Below, in pieces: positions 43,817 to 55,718 of a DNA stretch of 64,000 nt. The DNA is from Thalassia testudinum (taxonomy: Eukaryota > Streptophyta > Magnoliopsida > Alismatales > Hydrocharitaceae): positions 33,996,501 to 34,060,500 of the forward strand of contig JAZHRO010000002.1 of the NCBI GenBank assembly GCA_037157565.1, in the 5' to 3' direction. Numbering within the stretch: position 1 is the stretch's first letter; each line of letters begins with the position of its first letter. The notes below the pieces were generated by a model. That model was not told the origin of the DNA. It made no database searches and saw only the letters and a program-made list of their open reading frames with translations. Made by a program: the position numbers and the translations under genes.

Positions 43817-46525
43817 TGTTACGAACGCATTCCAAGACATTTTTTTTTAAGACGTCTGGGAGGTGGCCCAGACGTCTGACCAGACGTCTGGAACCCCTCC
43901 CAGATGTCTGGGATTTATTTTTCGGTGGCATGGAGGGCTACATCTGCGCGCAGGCGCGTGCAGACCTGCAACCGCATCACCTCTCTCTTTTTCCCTCTCT
44001 CCTCCTGCGACTGCAGTATGCGTTCTCTCTCTCTCCCTCTCCCCACACGGCTTTAAAAAGCGTCGCCCTCACCCTCACTCTCATCTCCTCTGCTCCCTTC
44101 CCCTTCTTCCAGCCGGTGCGCCAGTGCGAGAGTGAGCGAGCAGCGGCGGCGGCAGCTGTGGCGAGTACGGGAGGAGGTGTTGCGCGAGGGAGGAGGCGCT
44201 CGACCGTGAGGATCCGAGCTTACCGGGGCAGCGAGAGCCGGCTGGCGGGGGGAGCAGCGGGCGCGGAGTGACGTGGGAGGTCTGCTACAGCTCGAGCAGC
44301 AGGCGGACGAGATGCGGCGCGGCCGTGCGTCGCGAGCGGAGGGCGAGTCGCGGTCTGATTCTGGAAATTTTTCCAGAATCAGACGTCTGGGCTTCCAACC
44401 AGACGACGGGGAGGACGTCTGGAGGACCGTCCAGACGTCTGAAAGGTAAGTTATTTTCGTCCTTCTTCCTTTTCTTCGACCGTCCATACTGAGAGCGAGG
44501 GATGGGTATGCGCAGGTTCTGAGATTCGCCATCCAACGCGAATCAAACGTCTGGCTGCGGTGCCAGACGACGGGAACGACTTCCAGACGTCCGAGGTGAC
44601 CATCGGACGTCTGGGAACTAGGCCAGATGCCCCCGCAGGCTTCTGGATGTCTGAGAGACCACGCAGAGCAAAGGTAACCTCTGACCCTCATTTTAAGACG
44701 TCTGGAAGAGGTTCCATACGTTTGATTTTGCACTGTTTCATCGTTTTTGACCCGTTTAGGACCCGTTCGGAGTCCGTTTTCCGCGTTTCGAGTTGCGTTC
44801 TTGTCGGAATTAAATCCTCTACCCGTCTACAGTAGTTATATACTATTTTGAGAAACTCCTTGTGTTTGATCCTTGTGATAGGACCTTGTTCCATTGCAGT
44901 CTCGGGGGTTGCGGAGGCACGCGGGATTCCCGACCATGCCCCTAGTACTCCCGTTGTAACTGGTAGAGTGGCTTTTAAGTTATTAGCATAATCTGTTAAA
45001 TTATGGAACCATAAATAGAACCTAGGACATTGCATGAATCCTAGGAATGAGAAACTAGATTGAATGATAGATCCTAGGGTGTTGCATGAATCCTAGGGCT
45101 GGAAAACTAGATTGTATGATAGATCCTAGGATATGGCATGAATCTTAGGATGGGAAAACTAGTGGAATATATGAATACTACAGTCTTGGAAAAGTGGAAA
45201 GGAACAAATAGCTACCTGTAAATTGATTTAACAGCTGCCTGTTATGAATAAATAAACGTGATTGAGAACATGGATTGTAAGAACGTGAAACTGGAAGGTG
45301 AAACCTAGATGTTCTGAGTTAAAAGAGCTGGAACCCTACGGGGAATTAGGAGTAGATCTACTGGAAGGAGAAAGGAATGGAACTGAGAAAGAAAGACGTG
45401 GTAGTGTGCTGTCTCTTGGGCACGTAGTACCAGGGGAAGCACCTGTTACCTGTTTAGTGCAGAGCGGAGCCAGCCGCCCCAGGGACCTAGGGTTAGGTCT
45501 GGCCACTTTGTACCGACTTGCTGGCCCTCGTGTACGTAGTACCGAGGAGAGCTACTAGTGTAGGGAGAGCACTAGCTACCCCACGGGCCCCGGGGTTCTG
45601 CTAGCCTCCTACACCGACTTGTTAGGCCCACTGGGAAAACCAGGGTAGTCAGGCGAGGGTGCGCGGACTGTGGAGGGGCAAGGCCCCTGTTTGGTTACTG
45701 TGGAGGGGTTGGACCCCTGTTATTGAGAGGGCTCTGCCCTGTACTGGTTCCGTGCTGTGCTTTGGGCGCACCCGTTAACGGAAACGACTGACCTCGTGCC
45801 AGTGCGGGTTAGCTACCTGTGCGGTTATCGCACGTGCCGTAGTCACCGTTACGTCTGTCCATGACCTTGGGGTGGTTGACTGAGGGTAGGATCACCACAG
45901 GGGACTCTCCCGGCCAGGAGAGCACCACGTGCTACTTCTACTTTTTGGAAAAGACTACAATCAAGATCGTTCCCACGAGGAACATTCGAGATCAAGTGAA
46001 GGATCTGAGAAATAAATGAAATCGTGAGATAATTGAAAGATGCAAATAAAGAAAGTAACAAAACATAACAGCTACTGTACACTCTACTGTTTCTTTAGTT
46101 TTAGTTGCCACTCTACTCAGCGTTTTGCTAACGTGTTACACTCGTTACTTTTGAGGACCAGGTGTTGAGCAGCCAGGGTCAGCGGCTGCAGAGGACGCTG
46201 GGCCGAGTAGGGTCCAGTAGAGTTATCACCGTTCTTTTGTACCTCTTTTTGTTCCACTGTAGTGAGTAGTTCTTGTTACCGCTGTACTTTTCTTTACCTG
46301 TAGTTCATACTATGTTATGAATATTGTTCTACTATTGTGGTGGTATATACTGTAGTGGTTTCTTTCCTTACTGCTGTATTTTCCTACTGTTAGTTATATT
46401 CATGCTGAATGTGGTTTATTTTACTGCTCTTTTGGTTACTTCCTCGTTGGACGACTAGGTCTTGGGATTAGTCGAGTCGGTCCGGTTCTCGTGTCTGGTA
46501 GGGACTCGGGAATCGGGTTGTTACA
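43817..46525 (+). repeat. TE-F 3' LTR
   Basis: 2709 bp, aligned end to end with 24712-27418. TATA-like CTTTAAAAAG at 44051-44060, 15-bp-arm inverted repeat near 44353-44384, and 52-bp repeats near 45020-45165. Ends TTACA and is followed by the AGGTC duplicate. Confidence 0.95.
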
Positions 46526-46530
46526 AGGTC

Positions 46531-48060
46531 TGAGTGACCCCCTTCCTTGCATGCACCAACCAACCCCTAGGTTGGTGCAACCAGCCAGACAAGGCTAAGG
46601 CCCTATCAATCAGATGGTCCTTATGATCAGATGACCAGATTTTTCATTTTAAGTTTGAATTCCTGAAGAAAAACTAGTCGTACAACCGACTGAAAGTGAT
46701 TTCCGCCTCTCAAGCTAACCCAGCCAGTCTGGTTACGAGGGGACTAAGGGGAAGGTTCTTCCTTTAGCTTACGCCTTCGGTTCCGTTACCCCTTAGCCAC
46801 GATCATTTGACACTACCCCGTAAACTTAGTCACCAAGTTTGGCAAGAGAGATTGAAAACACCCAATAGTATGACAACGAATTCGGGTTGATTTCGTGTTT
46901 TAAAATTAATTTTAGCCCTTTTTTTCTTTAACTGGGGTTTATGGTGAGTGGCTCACAAGGTGACCAAGCTCACTAGCTAATCCTTAGACTTGATTAAGTC
47001 TAGTCTAGCCCAAATGTATGGTCTCTAGAGTGTAACCCTAAAGGTGTAACTTTGGGTTCATGCAATTCTAAGATTTTTTTTCTTCAGCATACCACGAAAT
47101 TAAGACCAATTCTCTGATAAAAAATTGGAATCAGAATAAGTTGAAATTTGACAAGTAGATTCCTTTTTCAATTATCTTTTAAGAGAATATTTTTTTATAA
47201 TTTTTACTATTTCAACCGAATTTATAGAGATTTTTAAATGTCAGAGGGTCAGATATGGGATTTTGACCCCAAGTCGATTTTTCAAATTGAAATAGTATCA
47301 AATGACTTTCAAAAATTTGGGAAAAATATGAAAATTAAAGCCAATGAGATCATCTTTCAAACCCCACCGATTTTAGTCAAAACAGATTCACAGATTACTC
47401 GCTTTGGAATTTTGAAAATTTTCAAATCTGGGTCAGTCTGACCCCCTTGCACTTCACCAATTTTTAAAAATTTTGTACTTGGAATTATTTTAAATGAATG
47501 GTGTCGTTTGAAATATGGTTTGAAAATGAAGGTCTAACCCAAACTTTAGGATTTTCGTTCACTAATTTTTTGGTACTTGAATTTTTAAATCGAAATTTGA
47601 AGTCTGGCTGAAAATTAGAGGTTGGTGGGAAAGCTTTTAAAAGGTGTTTGAGTTTAAAATTTAAACTTTCCACCAAAAAATTTTTAGAAAAAGAAAATTT
47701 GAAGAATTTTTTTTTCAGGAAGGATTTTTTTTTTTCAAAGGATTTTCATTTTTTTTGCTTTTTCAAAACTAACCTAGGATTCAAAAAGAAGCTTAATCTA
47801 ACTACATATATTTTTTTCTTTGATTTTCTTTTCTTTTTCACGAAAATAAATAGGCTTTTTTTTCTTTTTTTTCAAATAAATCTAACCTAGGGTTCAGAAA
47901 GGGAAATCCTAATCTAAGATGAGATGTGCACCTGATTTTTGTTTTCATTTACGCTCGTTGCGTGCGCAGATTCCCGTTTTGCCTATTTTCCTGCACATCA
48001 AAAGACAAGCAGAGGAAGATTTGTCAGTGATAACTTAAAAGATCAAAATAAAAAATGTTG
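46531..48060 (-). other. TE-B 5' leader, main part
   Basis: Continuation of TE-B after TE-F. AT-rich with long T runs (47690-47880) and a GC-richer patch at 46640-46860 that loosely resembles the leader blocks of TE-A and TE-E. Phe/Lys-rich ORFs here are low-complexity. No gene. Confidence 0.6.
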
Positions 48061-48084
48061 TTGCCTCCTGGCAACGGTGGAATT
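48061..48084 (-). other. TE-B primer binding site (tRNA-Asp type, degraded)
   Basis: Element sense TTCCACCGTTGCCAGGAGGC; compare TGGCGCCGTTGCCGGGGAGG in TE-D. It is adjacent to the LTR boundary at 48085. Confidence 0.75.
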
Positions 48085-51000
48085 TGTTGTGAATCGTATA
48101 ATGCATTTTTGATAAAAAAAAGCGTCGTAGTATAGCGCGTAATACGATCAACAAAAATATTTATAAAGATAACGAGACTTAAAGTCCCAGTCATTCGTCT
48201 CTGGGAGGCATTTATGGAAATGCAAATTTGAAATCGATCTCTTTGGCTCTACTTGCTTAAAATCTCATGCTGGTTTATGGTGATTTACGTATTGATGTAC
48301 GACATGCTAGTTGCCAAAAGATAGTAATTAAAACATGCAACTTCAATCACACCAAAAGATGATAACTAGGAACATGGTGATTTTCAACATATATATTTAT
48401 ATATATAAAAGATGATGATGATATCAGAGTTGCAGAGCACAAGTAGAGGAATGCTTGTACAGGGAAATAAAACTACTCACTACCAGAAAACAACTGCATA
48501 CATGAATCTATGGGGGGATTTTGCATGCATCATTAGGGGAGAAGTAAGGAACTACACTATTAAGCAGTAAATAAAGCTTGTAAATCTAAGAAGAACTATA
48601 ATTTAATCTAGCAGCAATAAGGGCATTCAGAGGTGGGCTCCGATGGCCTTTGAATGGTTGAGAGGAGAAGGACGGGTGGCCAATGGTGCTTAGGCCAGCC
48701 CTTGGAGAGAGGTTGGAGAGGTGATCCAGCATCTTGGTGTGGAGGTGGTGGTGGCCATGGTGAAGCTACTCATGGACATGGAGGTGGAGTGGATGTGGAA
48801 TGAAACTAAGCTAAATGTTACCAAGAGTGGATGAAGACAAGAGTAGAAGGATCCAAAGTGCCACCCCTTAGGTCTTTTTATAGACCTAAGGGAAGTCTCT
48901 AGAGAAATATGGAATTCTCTAAAGAGGCCTATGGTGAGAGCTCGTGAGAGAGTGAGAGAGAGAGGATGGATGGTGGTTTTTAGATCCACCAAATGTGGAT
49001 CTAAAAATTGAATGGCTCTTGGTTGCTAATTTTAGCAACCAAGGCAACAACACATGGTAGAGAGTTCTAGAGAACTCTAGGCTAGGTATTTTCATGGACA
49101 GTGTGTGTTGAAATCAGGGCTCAATTGGACTCAATGAGTCCAACTGAATAGGCTGATGGAATTGACTAAGATCCAAGTCAATTAGGTTTAGTGAGGACCT
49201 AATTAGGTCCTTAGTGTTAAGACCGTGACATCAAAACACTTTAAGACGTCTGGGAGTTGGTCCAGATGTCTGGTCAAACGTCTGGATGCCTTCCCAGAGT
49301 CTGGAAATAAATCTTTTTCGTGCATACGACCACGCGCAGACTGAAACCCGACAACCTGCAATGCCTTTTTCCCCCTTCCTGTGCCTACTTATATCCTCCT
49401 CTCCCCTCTCCCTCGTTCACCACCCCACCATTTTCTCCTTCCTCCAGTGCGAGTTCGAGAGCGAGAGTGGGAGAGGGCCGCCGTTGCTGCCTGGTGTGGT
49501 GGCGGAGAGGAGAGGTGCAGCAAGAAGGAAGAGGAAAGAGAGCACACGTGCCGTGAAGGAGAGAGCTCACCGGAGCAGCTCGAGGCCCGCCGGTGGGCAC
49601 GTGGAGGAGCGTGGTGCTAGGGAGGTTCCCCCGGTGCTGCTGTAGCTCAGGCAGCGGGTGGACAAGCACGGCGCGGCCGCGTGCAGTGGGAAGAAAACGA
49701 AGGAGCTTCTGATTCTGGGATTTTTTCCTAGAATCAGATATCTATACTTCCATCCAAACAACGCGGACGACGTCTGGAGGGACCTCCAGACGATTGAGAG
49801 GTACATTTTTCTTCCTCTGCTTCCTTTTGCAGATACGACCATGCAGGCCATTCTGCCGAAAGTTCTATCTCATGCTGTGTTGAGAGACTTACGTATGCAT
49901 GCAGGTTTCACTTTGGGAAGGCACGAGACATGCCCTCCCACGCGATTCAAACGTCTGGGCGAGTCACCAGATGGCGGAGAGCGTCTCCAGACGTCCGGAG
50001 AGGTGGTTGGAGACATCTGGAATTGGGTCCAGATGGTTCAGCAGGACCTCTAGATGTCTGAGGAGCAGCGTAGAGTGAGATATGACTTGGACCCCTTTTT
50101 AAGACGTCTGGAAAATGTTCCAGACGTCTGATTTGAGTCTGAATTGCCGTTTTTGACCCATTTAGGGTCCATTTGAGGACCGATTGATCCTTGTGTTAGG
50201 ACCTCTTTCTGTTGTGGACTTGGGGGTTGCGGAGGCACATGGACCTGCCGATCACGCCCCCATTACTCCCGATTTCGCGGGCACAGTGGCTTCCCTTAGT
50301 TAATTACAAACATTAATGCATATTTGAATTAAATGATAGATCCTAGGGTATGGCATGAATCCTAGGACTTGAAAACTAGATTGAATGATAGATCCTAGGG
50401 TATGGCATGAATCCTAGGACCTGAAAACTAGATTGAATGATAGATCCTAGGGTGTGGCATGAATCCTAGGAACAGAAACACTGAAACGAATGTCTTGAAT
50501 GCCTGAATTGCAGTCTTGGATAAGTAGATGGAATAATGATAATTGCCTGCAATTGGATAACAGCTGCCTGTGAAATGTAGAGTACTGTTGCTCGTAACTG
50601 CTACATGTAATTCCTGTTGTTTGGAAACTAAATTCGAGCTACTTGTATATAAATTGGACAAGAAAGATGAAATGTTGGAAACACGTGCTATATGCGAATA
50701 AAAATATGCGAATAAAACTGAAATGATGAAACCTAGTATGGCATGGCCTGAGGAAACATGAGCACTAACCTTACGGCGAATTAGGAGTAGAGCTCGTGGA
50801 AATAAATGGAATGGAACTGGAAAAGTAAATGGGAAAGTGTGTTGTCTCTTGGGTATGTGGTACCAAAGAGAGCACATATTACCTCTTAGTGTAGAGGGGA
50901 GCTTGCTGCCCTCAGGTCGAGACCGGGGTGAGTTTGGCCACTTTGCACCAACTTTCTGGCCCTCGCGTACACTGTACCAGGGAGAGCTGCTAGTGTAGGG

Positions 51001-52774
51001 AGAGAGCTTGCCACGCCATGGGGCCCGGGGTTCAGCTAGCCGTCCTACACCGACTTGTTAGGCCCACTGGGCAAACCAGGGTAGTCAGGCGAGGGTGCGT
51101 GGACTGTGGAGGGGCAAAACCCCTGTTTGGTTACTGTGGAGGGGCTGGACCCCTGTTACTGAGAGGGCTCTGCCCTATATTGGTTCCGTGCTGTGCTTTG
51201 GGCGCACCCGTTAACGGAAATGACTGACTGCGTGCCAGTGAAGGGTAGCTACCCATGCGTTTATCACGCGTGTTGTAGTCACCGTTACGTCTATTAGCAA
51301 CCTTGGGGTGGTTGACTGAGGGTAAGACCACCACGGGGGGACTCTCCCGACCAGGAGAGCACCACGTACTACTTCTACTTTTCAGAAAAGACTGCAATCA
51401 AGATCGTTCCCACGAGGAACATTCGAGATCAAGAGAAAGACCTGAGAAATAAACCAAGAGTAAATAGATAAATAAAGGAAGAAATTAAAAATAATAGCTA
51501 CTTGTCCACCTTTACTATTTTTTTTAGCTAGATGGTTGCCACTCTATTCAGCATTTCGCTGACGTGTCATATTTGTCACCTTTTTCAGGACTAGGTGTTG
51601 AGCAGCCAGAGCCCACGGCTGCAGAGGGTGTTGGGCCTAGTAGAGCCCAATAGTTGTACTTCTGTTGTACCCATTTTCTGTAGTAGTGAGTATTTTGTTA
51701 CACTCCTGTACTCTTTTATTGTAAACTTCATACTCTGTACCTGTTTTAATTTCTCCACTGTTGTAGTGGTGTGTACTGTAGTAGTTCTTTTCTTTACTGC
51801 TGTACTTTTGTTACTGTTGGTTACTTGCATGGTGAATGTGGTTTATTTTACTACTTTTTGGTTACTTTCTCGTTGGACTACTGGGTCTTGGGATCAGTCG
51901 AGTTGGTCCGATTCTCGTGTCCTGTAGGGATTCGGGAATCGGGTCATAACACTTAAGGAGGTCTAGAGGTGATGTACTAGGGTTAGGGCACCTTAATTTA
52001 GGTTCCTAAGGGGTTAGAATTGGGTTTAGAGAGCCAGAAATCCAAGATCAAGGCTTGAATCTCAAAACAAGGTCTGGAGGGCAGTTCTAGATGTCCAATA
52101 AAGTTATCAGACATCTTATAATGAAAAATCAGAAGTCCAGACTTATTGTCTGGATGTCCAATCAAAGTCAGGAGGGATTCTAGGTTCTATCTTGGGTATT
52201 CTGCAGAAATTGGACGTCTAACCAAGTGTCTGGACGTCCAATAACATTGTAGAAGTGAGTTTAAGGTGTGTGAGAGTTGGCTAAGGGTTCTGGACATCCT
52301 ATAACTCATCTAGACATCCAGATAGAGGCTAAAATTTGGGTTTTAAGGTTTCCTAGGGTGCAGTAACCTAATCTAAGGGTGGCTAAGGCTTAGGGAGGCT
52401 TCTAAGCTATCCTAGGGCTAGGATGGACTTAAGTTCTTCACAATTTATTACTTTATTCCTACTTAATAGAATAGCATACCTTAACTCCCTTATATTATTA
52501 TCTACCGCATCTAGTCTAGGTCTTCCGCTCCACTCTGCTGCAACACCAGTTATTCTTTATTCTTCAGATCCAGCTTTACATCTAACTTCTGATCAGCTTA
52601 TTACCTGCAATTGACATAATGCACCTAATCAGTACATTATAGTATTATTTTATGCATAGCTAAAAGAAAGCAGTAAAGGTGCTAGTAATGCTTATGCATG
52701 CATGAATTACCCTAACTTATGCTAAGTTCTAGCCTAATTTTGGTCAATTAAGACCTATGATTGCTGCACAATCA
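48085..52774 (-). repeat. TE-B 5' LTR, containing solo LTR TE-G
   Basis: Net ~1.95 kb without TE-G and its duplicate. It lacks ~245 bp present in the 3' LTR (around 19755-20005), joined after TTTTCATG at 49097. U5 motif at 48185-48210. GACATC/GACGTCC boxes at 52090-52320 match those of the 3' LTR. Confidence 0.85.
49215..51951 (+). mobile_element. TE-G: solo LTR of the TE-F family
   Basis: Starts TGTTAAGACCGTGAC, ends CATAACA, with CTTAG (49210-49214) and CTTAA (51952-51956) as a one-mismatch duplication. 2737 bp, the same architecture as the TE-F LTR: AGACGTCTGG clusters at 49245-49300 and 49960-50130, inverted repeat near 49708-49740, 52-bp repeats near 50333-50485, and ending GGGAATCGGGTCATAACA. 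It has no internal sequence, so it arose by LTR-LTR recombination. It is more diverged from both TE-F LTRs than they are from each other. Confidence 0.88.
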
Positions 52775-52872
52775 GAGTGATTCCTTGTAATTCTTTTTAA
52801 AAGATTCATAAATAAAATGTTCCCGGTCTGCTATCGTGATCGATAGCATTCCTCGTTTGTTAAAAAAAAAAA
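52775..52872 (+). mobile_element. LINE 3' end with poly-A
   Basis: After the GAGTG duplicate the interrupted LINE continues into a 3' UTR and ends in a run of 11 A (52862-52872). The junction with Copia gag follows at once, so the LINE inserted into TE-H. Confidence 0.7.
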
Positions 52873-53092
52873 ATTATGTTGCCATCTTCTTCTGATCTTG
52901 AGTTGTTGCCACTCCCTCCTTAATCTCGAGGCATGTGTACTTGCAGGCAATGACATCCCACACCTCAAAATCCATTGACTCCAGTAAGATCTACATCCTG
53001 GTCTTCTAATAACTGTAGTTCATTCCATCAAATAATGGAGGTTGAACTACCGATTGTCCCTCTACATACATGTCAACAATTGACTTTGACAT
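52873..53092 (-). pseudogene. TE-H Copia gag N-terminal fragment
   Basis: Minus-strand frame from ATG at 53092 with PPLFDGMNYSY, KTRM and DFEVWDVI, the usual Ty1/Copia gag start (FDG-x-NY-x-YW-x-x-RM...W). In-frame TAGs replace Trp (Y-S-Y-stop) and another residue. It is truncated by the LINE at 52872; the remainder of TE-H is outside the window. Confidence 0.8.
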
Positions 53093-53107
53093 CTTCTGGA
53101 CAACCGT

Positions 53108-53119
53108 GCTCTGATACTA
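53108..53119 (-). other. TE-H primer binding site
   Basis: Element sense TAGTATCAGAGC, one base from the initiator-Met complement TGGTATCAGAGC, three bases from the LTR boundary. Confidence 0.8.
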
Positions 53120-53121
53120 AA

Positions 53122-54137
53122 TGAGGGTTGTTTGTGGATCAAAACAGTATACTAGATGGGAGAGGTGAATAGTATCACTCTGAAAGAAATTTGAATCAAA
53201 AATAAATTTATAACAGAATCAAGCATAGATTACACATGAATTTATAGTGGAAACCCAAATCAGGTGAAAACCACTACCTAAGCCTCTCAGCGTAGGATTT
53301 TTCCGATTAGTCGAGGCTAGTCAATCCACTATCGTACCACTTGAACGAGGGTGGCACAACCTCTACAAATCACTTCTCTTTACAACCTGAAGAGAAGCAC
53401 AACAACAACAACAACGGATCTTCCCCAACAACTTGTCATCTGTTAAACAAAAACAACAATATAAAAGAACAATGAAGAACTTATGGAACCTCAATAAAAG
53501 TCAAACTGGAATTTCAGCGAAGGTTTGAAATGACGTGCTTTGAAAGACATGAAAATTGAAGCGTAGAAACACTCAAAGAAGCACAAGAAGCTCTTTGCTT
53601 TTGAGAGGATTTTTTCTAATTAATATTGTGTATAAAAAGAGCTACGTATGACTTCTATTTATACTAGAAAATTGACCTGAAAAGGAAGTCAATTTGGTTG
53701 ATCAGTTAAGATAGATTGGTTGATCAAAATGAGATTTGGTCAATCAATCTAGTTATTTGATCGATCACTGATTGGTCGATTAATTAACTTAATTGATCAA
53801 TTGAAAGTGTATTAATCAACTTTCTCAAATGGGTTGGTTTGATTGATTAACTAAGTTGGTTGGTTGATCAATTAATCTAATTTGGTCGATCAATATCCCT
53901 AAAAGCTTGATTTAAGTAAGAGGCGCAAAAAGCTGTTTGAGACTTATTTTGAGGTTCCTTAGAAAAATATTCTAGACTCAATAAAGATAAAAGACACTAA
54001 GACACAAATCAGCATTCTTCTAGCTAGGTCCATGAGAGAAGCTTTGATCCATGAGAATCCTGAAATATTAGTCTTGCAAGAAGCATAATTTTGGTGCATT
54101 AAAACAGAGATACTTACAAAAACTTTGACTCCTTACA
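53122..54137 (-). repeat. TE-H Copia 5' LTR
   Basis: Element sense begins TGTAAGGAGTCAAAG and ends ACCCTCA; 1016 bp. It contains a run of TTGATCAA/TGGTCGATC words (53690-53900) and, near the end, GGTGAATAGTATC. Both resemble large Copia LTRs of the SIRE/Maximus type. Possible duplication GTAGT at 54138-54142; the other end is not in the window. Confidence 0.75.
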
Positions 54138-54514
54138 GTAGTTCCCTCGTACAATTGCTGGTTTGCTCAGATTGGAGAAGATACAGATGCCGTACATTGT
54201 TTGATTGGGCTTGTTGTTCCATTTATTGCAGCCGTCAAGATTGAAATGTTTAACCTAGGTGAAAGCAGTCAGGCATGCTCTTAATCTACCAAACTAGTTA
54301 CAGGGTTCATCAGATTGGATAACATCCAAATGTCATGTTGCTTAATGGTGTCTTCCTTGTGGGGCTTTTCTTGCATTTTTTGCTTTGCTGAATTGTGGTT
54401 CTTGGGATTTATGTTACTGTACTAAGTAACAAGTCGTGGTTCCTCTTTTCTTGTAATCAATGGGTGTTGGTCTAGTCCCCTCACCTTTTTTATTTCCTAT
54501 GAAAAAAAAAAAAA
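54138..54514 (+). mobile_element. Possible second LINE 3' end
   Basis: A sequence ending in ATTTCCTATG plus 13 A (54502-54514), preceded by TTGTAATCAATGGGTGTTGG, which resembles an L1-type 3' UTR. No clear reading frame. Confidence 0.4.
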
Positions 54515-55718
54515 GTGTACATGGAGAAAGTGAGAAGAGACCATCTAATCAACTCAAGTCTTAAACGAGCTATTTGAGCTAAGAGATTTTCATTCCTTGA
54601 TTTGTGATCAAATTAATTTTTTTTCTAGAAAACCATCTTACGTCAAGGAGGTTATATAGTAAACTATAATTACATTTTTGCACAATGTTTATTAATGCAT
54701 TCATTTCAATTTGTGAAAATTAGGAATAGATATAAACATGTAATGAAATCCTCTTTCTCAGACATGAACTTGCTATGTAAATTTATAAGTATGCATGCAT
54801 AATGTAAATACATTGTATTAAGAGTAACGGAAATGCACTAAGAAAAATAAACGTATGAATATTGTATTACAAATTTCATCCACTTGTCAGAGATATATGC
54901 ATGTAATAACCTTATTTTATTTGTAACGAAAAGTCACATATCCTTCTAAAGATGGCATGTAGCTCTGTGAAAGACATGTAGTTATATGAATGAAATAGAT
55001 ATAAGTTATCACTAAATATGGAATAAAAGTGCAATGGAATATTTGAAAGGAAATAAATAAATACATCAAAATTAAAATACAGTATGAAATCATTAAAAAA
55101 TGGAATAGCCAGTTATAGTAATAACCAAATAAAATAAGTGGATTGAAATACTATCAAGGTGATTTTCCATCTAACTAATTATGAATTCTAATCAAATGGA
55201 TCATCATGCTTAAATAACTTATTCAGGCCTCTAGCCTCATTTAAATATTCTCAAATACACACACAGAGAAAGAGAAAGGAAGGAAGAGAGAGCAAGAGGG
55301 ATAGGAAGGGGAGAGAAAAGGTGCGATATATGTCTGCTTTGATATAGTTATTTATGGACTAATATCGCTTTGTGTGGATACATGATTATTAGTATAGTAA
55401 GTGTTATTATACAATTTCCCTAAGCTAATTGATTATGGATTTAATGGATTACACTTAAATCTTAAGAAACTCTTATTGCGGTATAATGTATGATGTGACT
55501 GTTGTACAAAATAAGTAAATTGTGAAATTTGATTTCAATTATAGATTTTATTAATGACATGGCTACTTGAATATAATTTAAATACGGACATGTTTTTGGA
55601 CATCAACCATATGATCTCACACCAATGGTTTTACCAACTTCTTTATCCATGATATTGATTAGTTAATTAATATGCTTTAGCTCTTTGATTGATATTAATA
55701 GCTAAAAGCTTAACATAC
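54515..55718. other. AT-rich DNA, nothing identified
   Basis: 1.2 kb of AT-rich sequence. Only a short (AC)n/(AG)n-type purine run at 55256-55320 stands out. No ORF or element end that I can support. Confidence 0.6.

Larger units (their letters stand above)
24712..46525 (+). mobile_element. TE-F: Ty3/Gypsy chromovirus (Tekay/Del type)
   Basis: Perfect AGGTC duplications at 24707-24711 and 46526-46530. LTRs are 2707 and 2709 bp, begin TGTTACGAACGC and end TTATA/TTACA. The primer site TGGTATCAGAGC (initiator-Met type) is at 27422. A single gag-pol frame with protease, reverse transcriptase, RNase H, integrase and chromodomain marks the Tekay/Del lineage. Own length is about 10.4 kb once TE-E is removed. 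LTR divergence is roughly 2-3% by eye. Confidence 0.95.
18755..52774 (-). mobile_element. TE-B: Athila/Tat-like non-autonomous element, host of TE-F and TE-G
   Basis: Flanked by GAGTG at 18750-18754 and 52775-52779. LTRs are 18755-20937 and 48085-52774 (the latter containing TE-G). A degraded tRNA-Asp primer site is at 48061-48084 and a polypurine tract at 20938. After removing the nested elements, the internal region holds one broken ~550-codon acidic ORF and no recognisable gag, protease, reverse transcriptase or integrase. LTR divergence is around 5% by eye, plus a ~245-bp length difference, so it is older than TE-F and TE-E, as the nesting requires. Confidence 0.85.
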
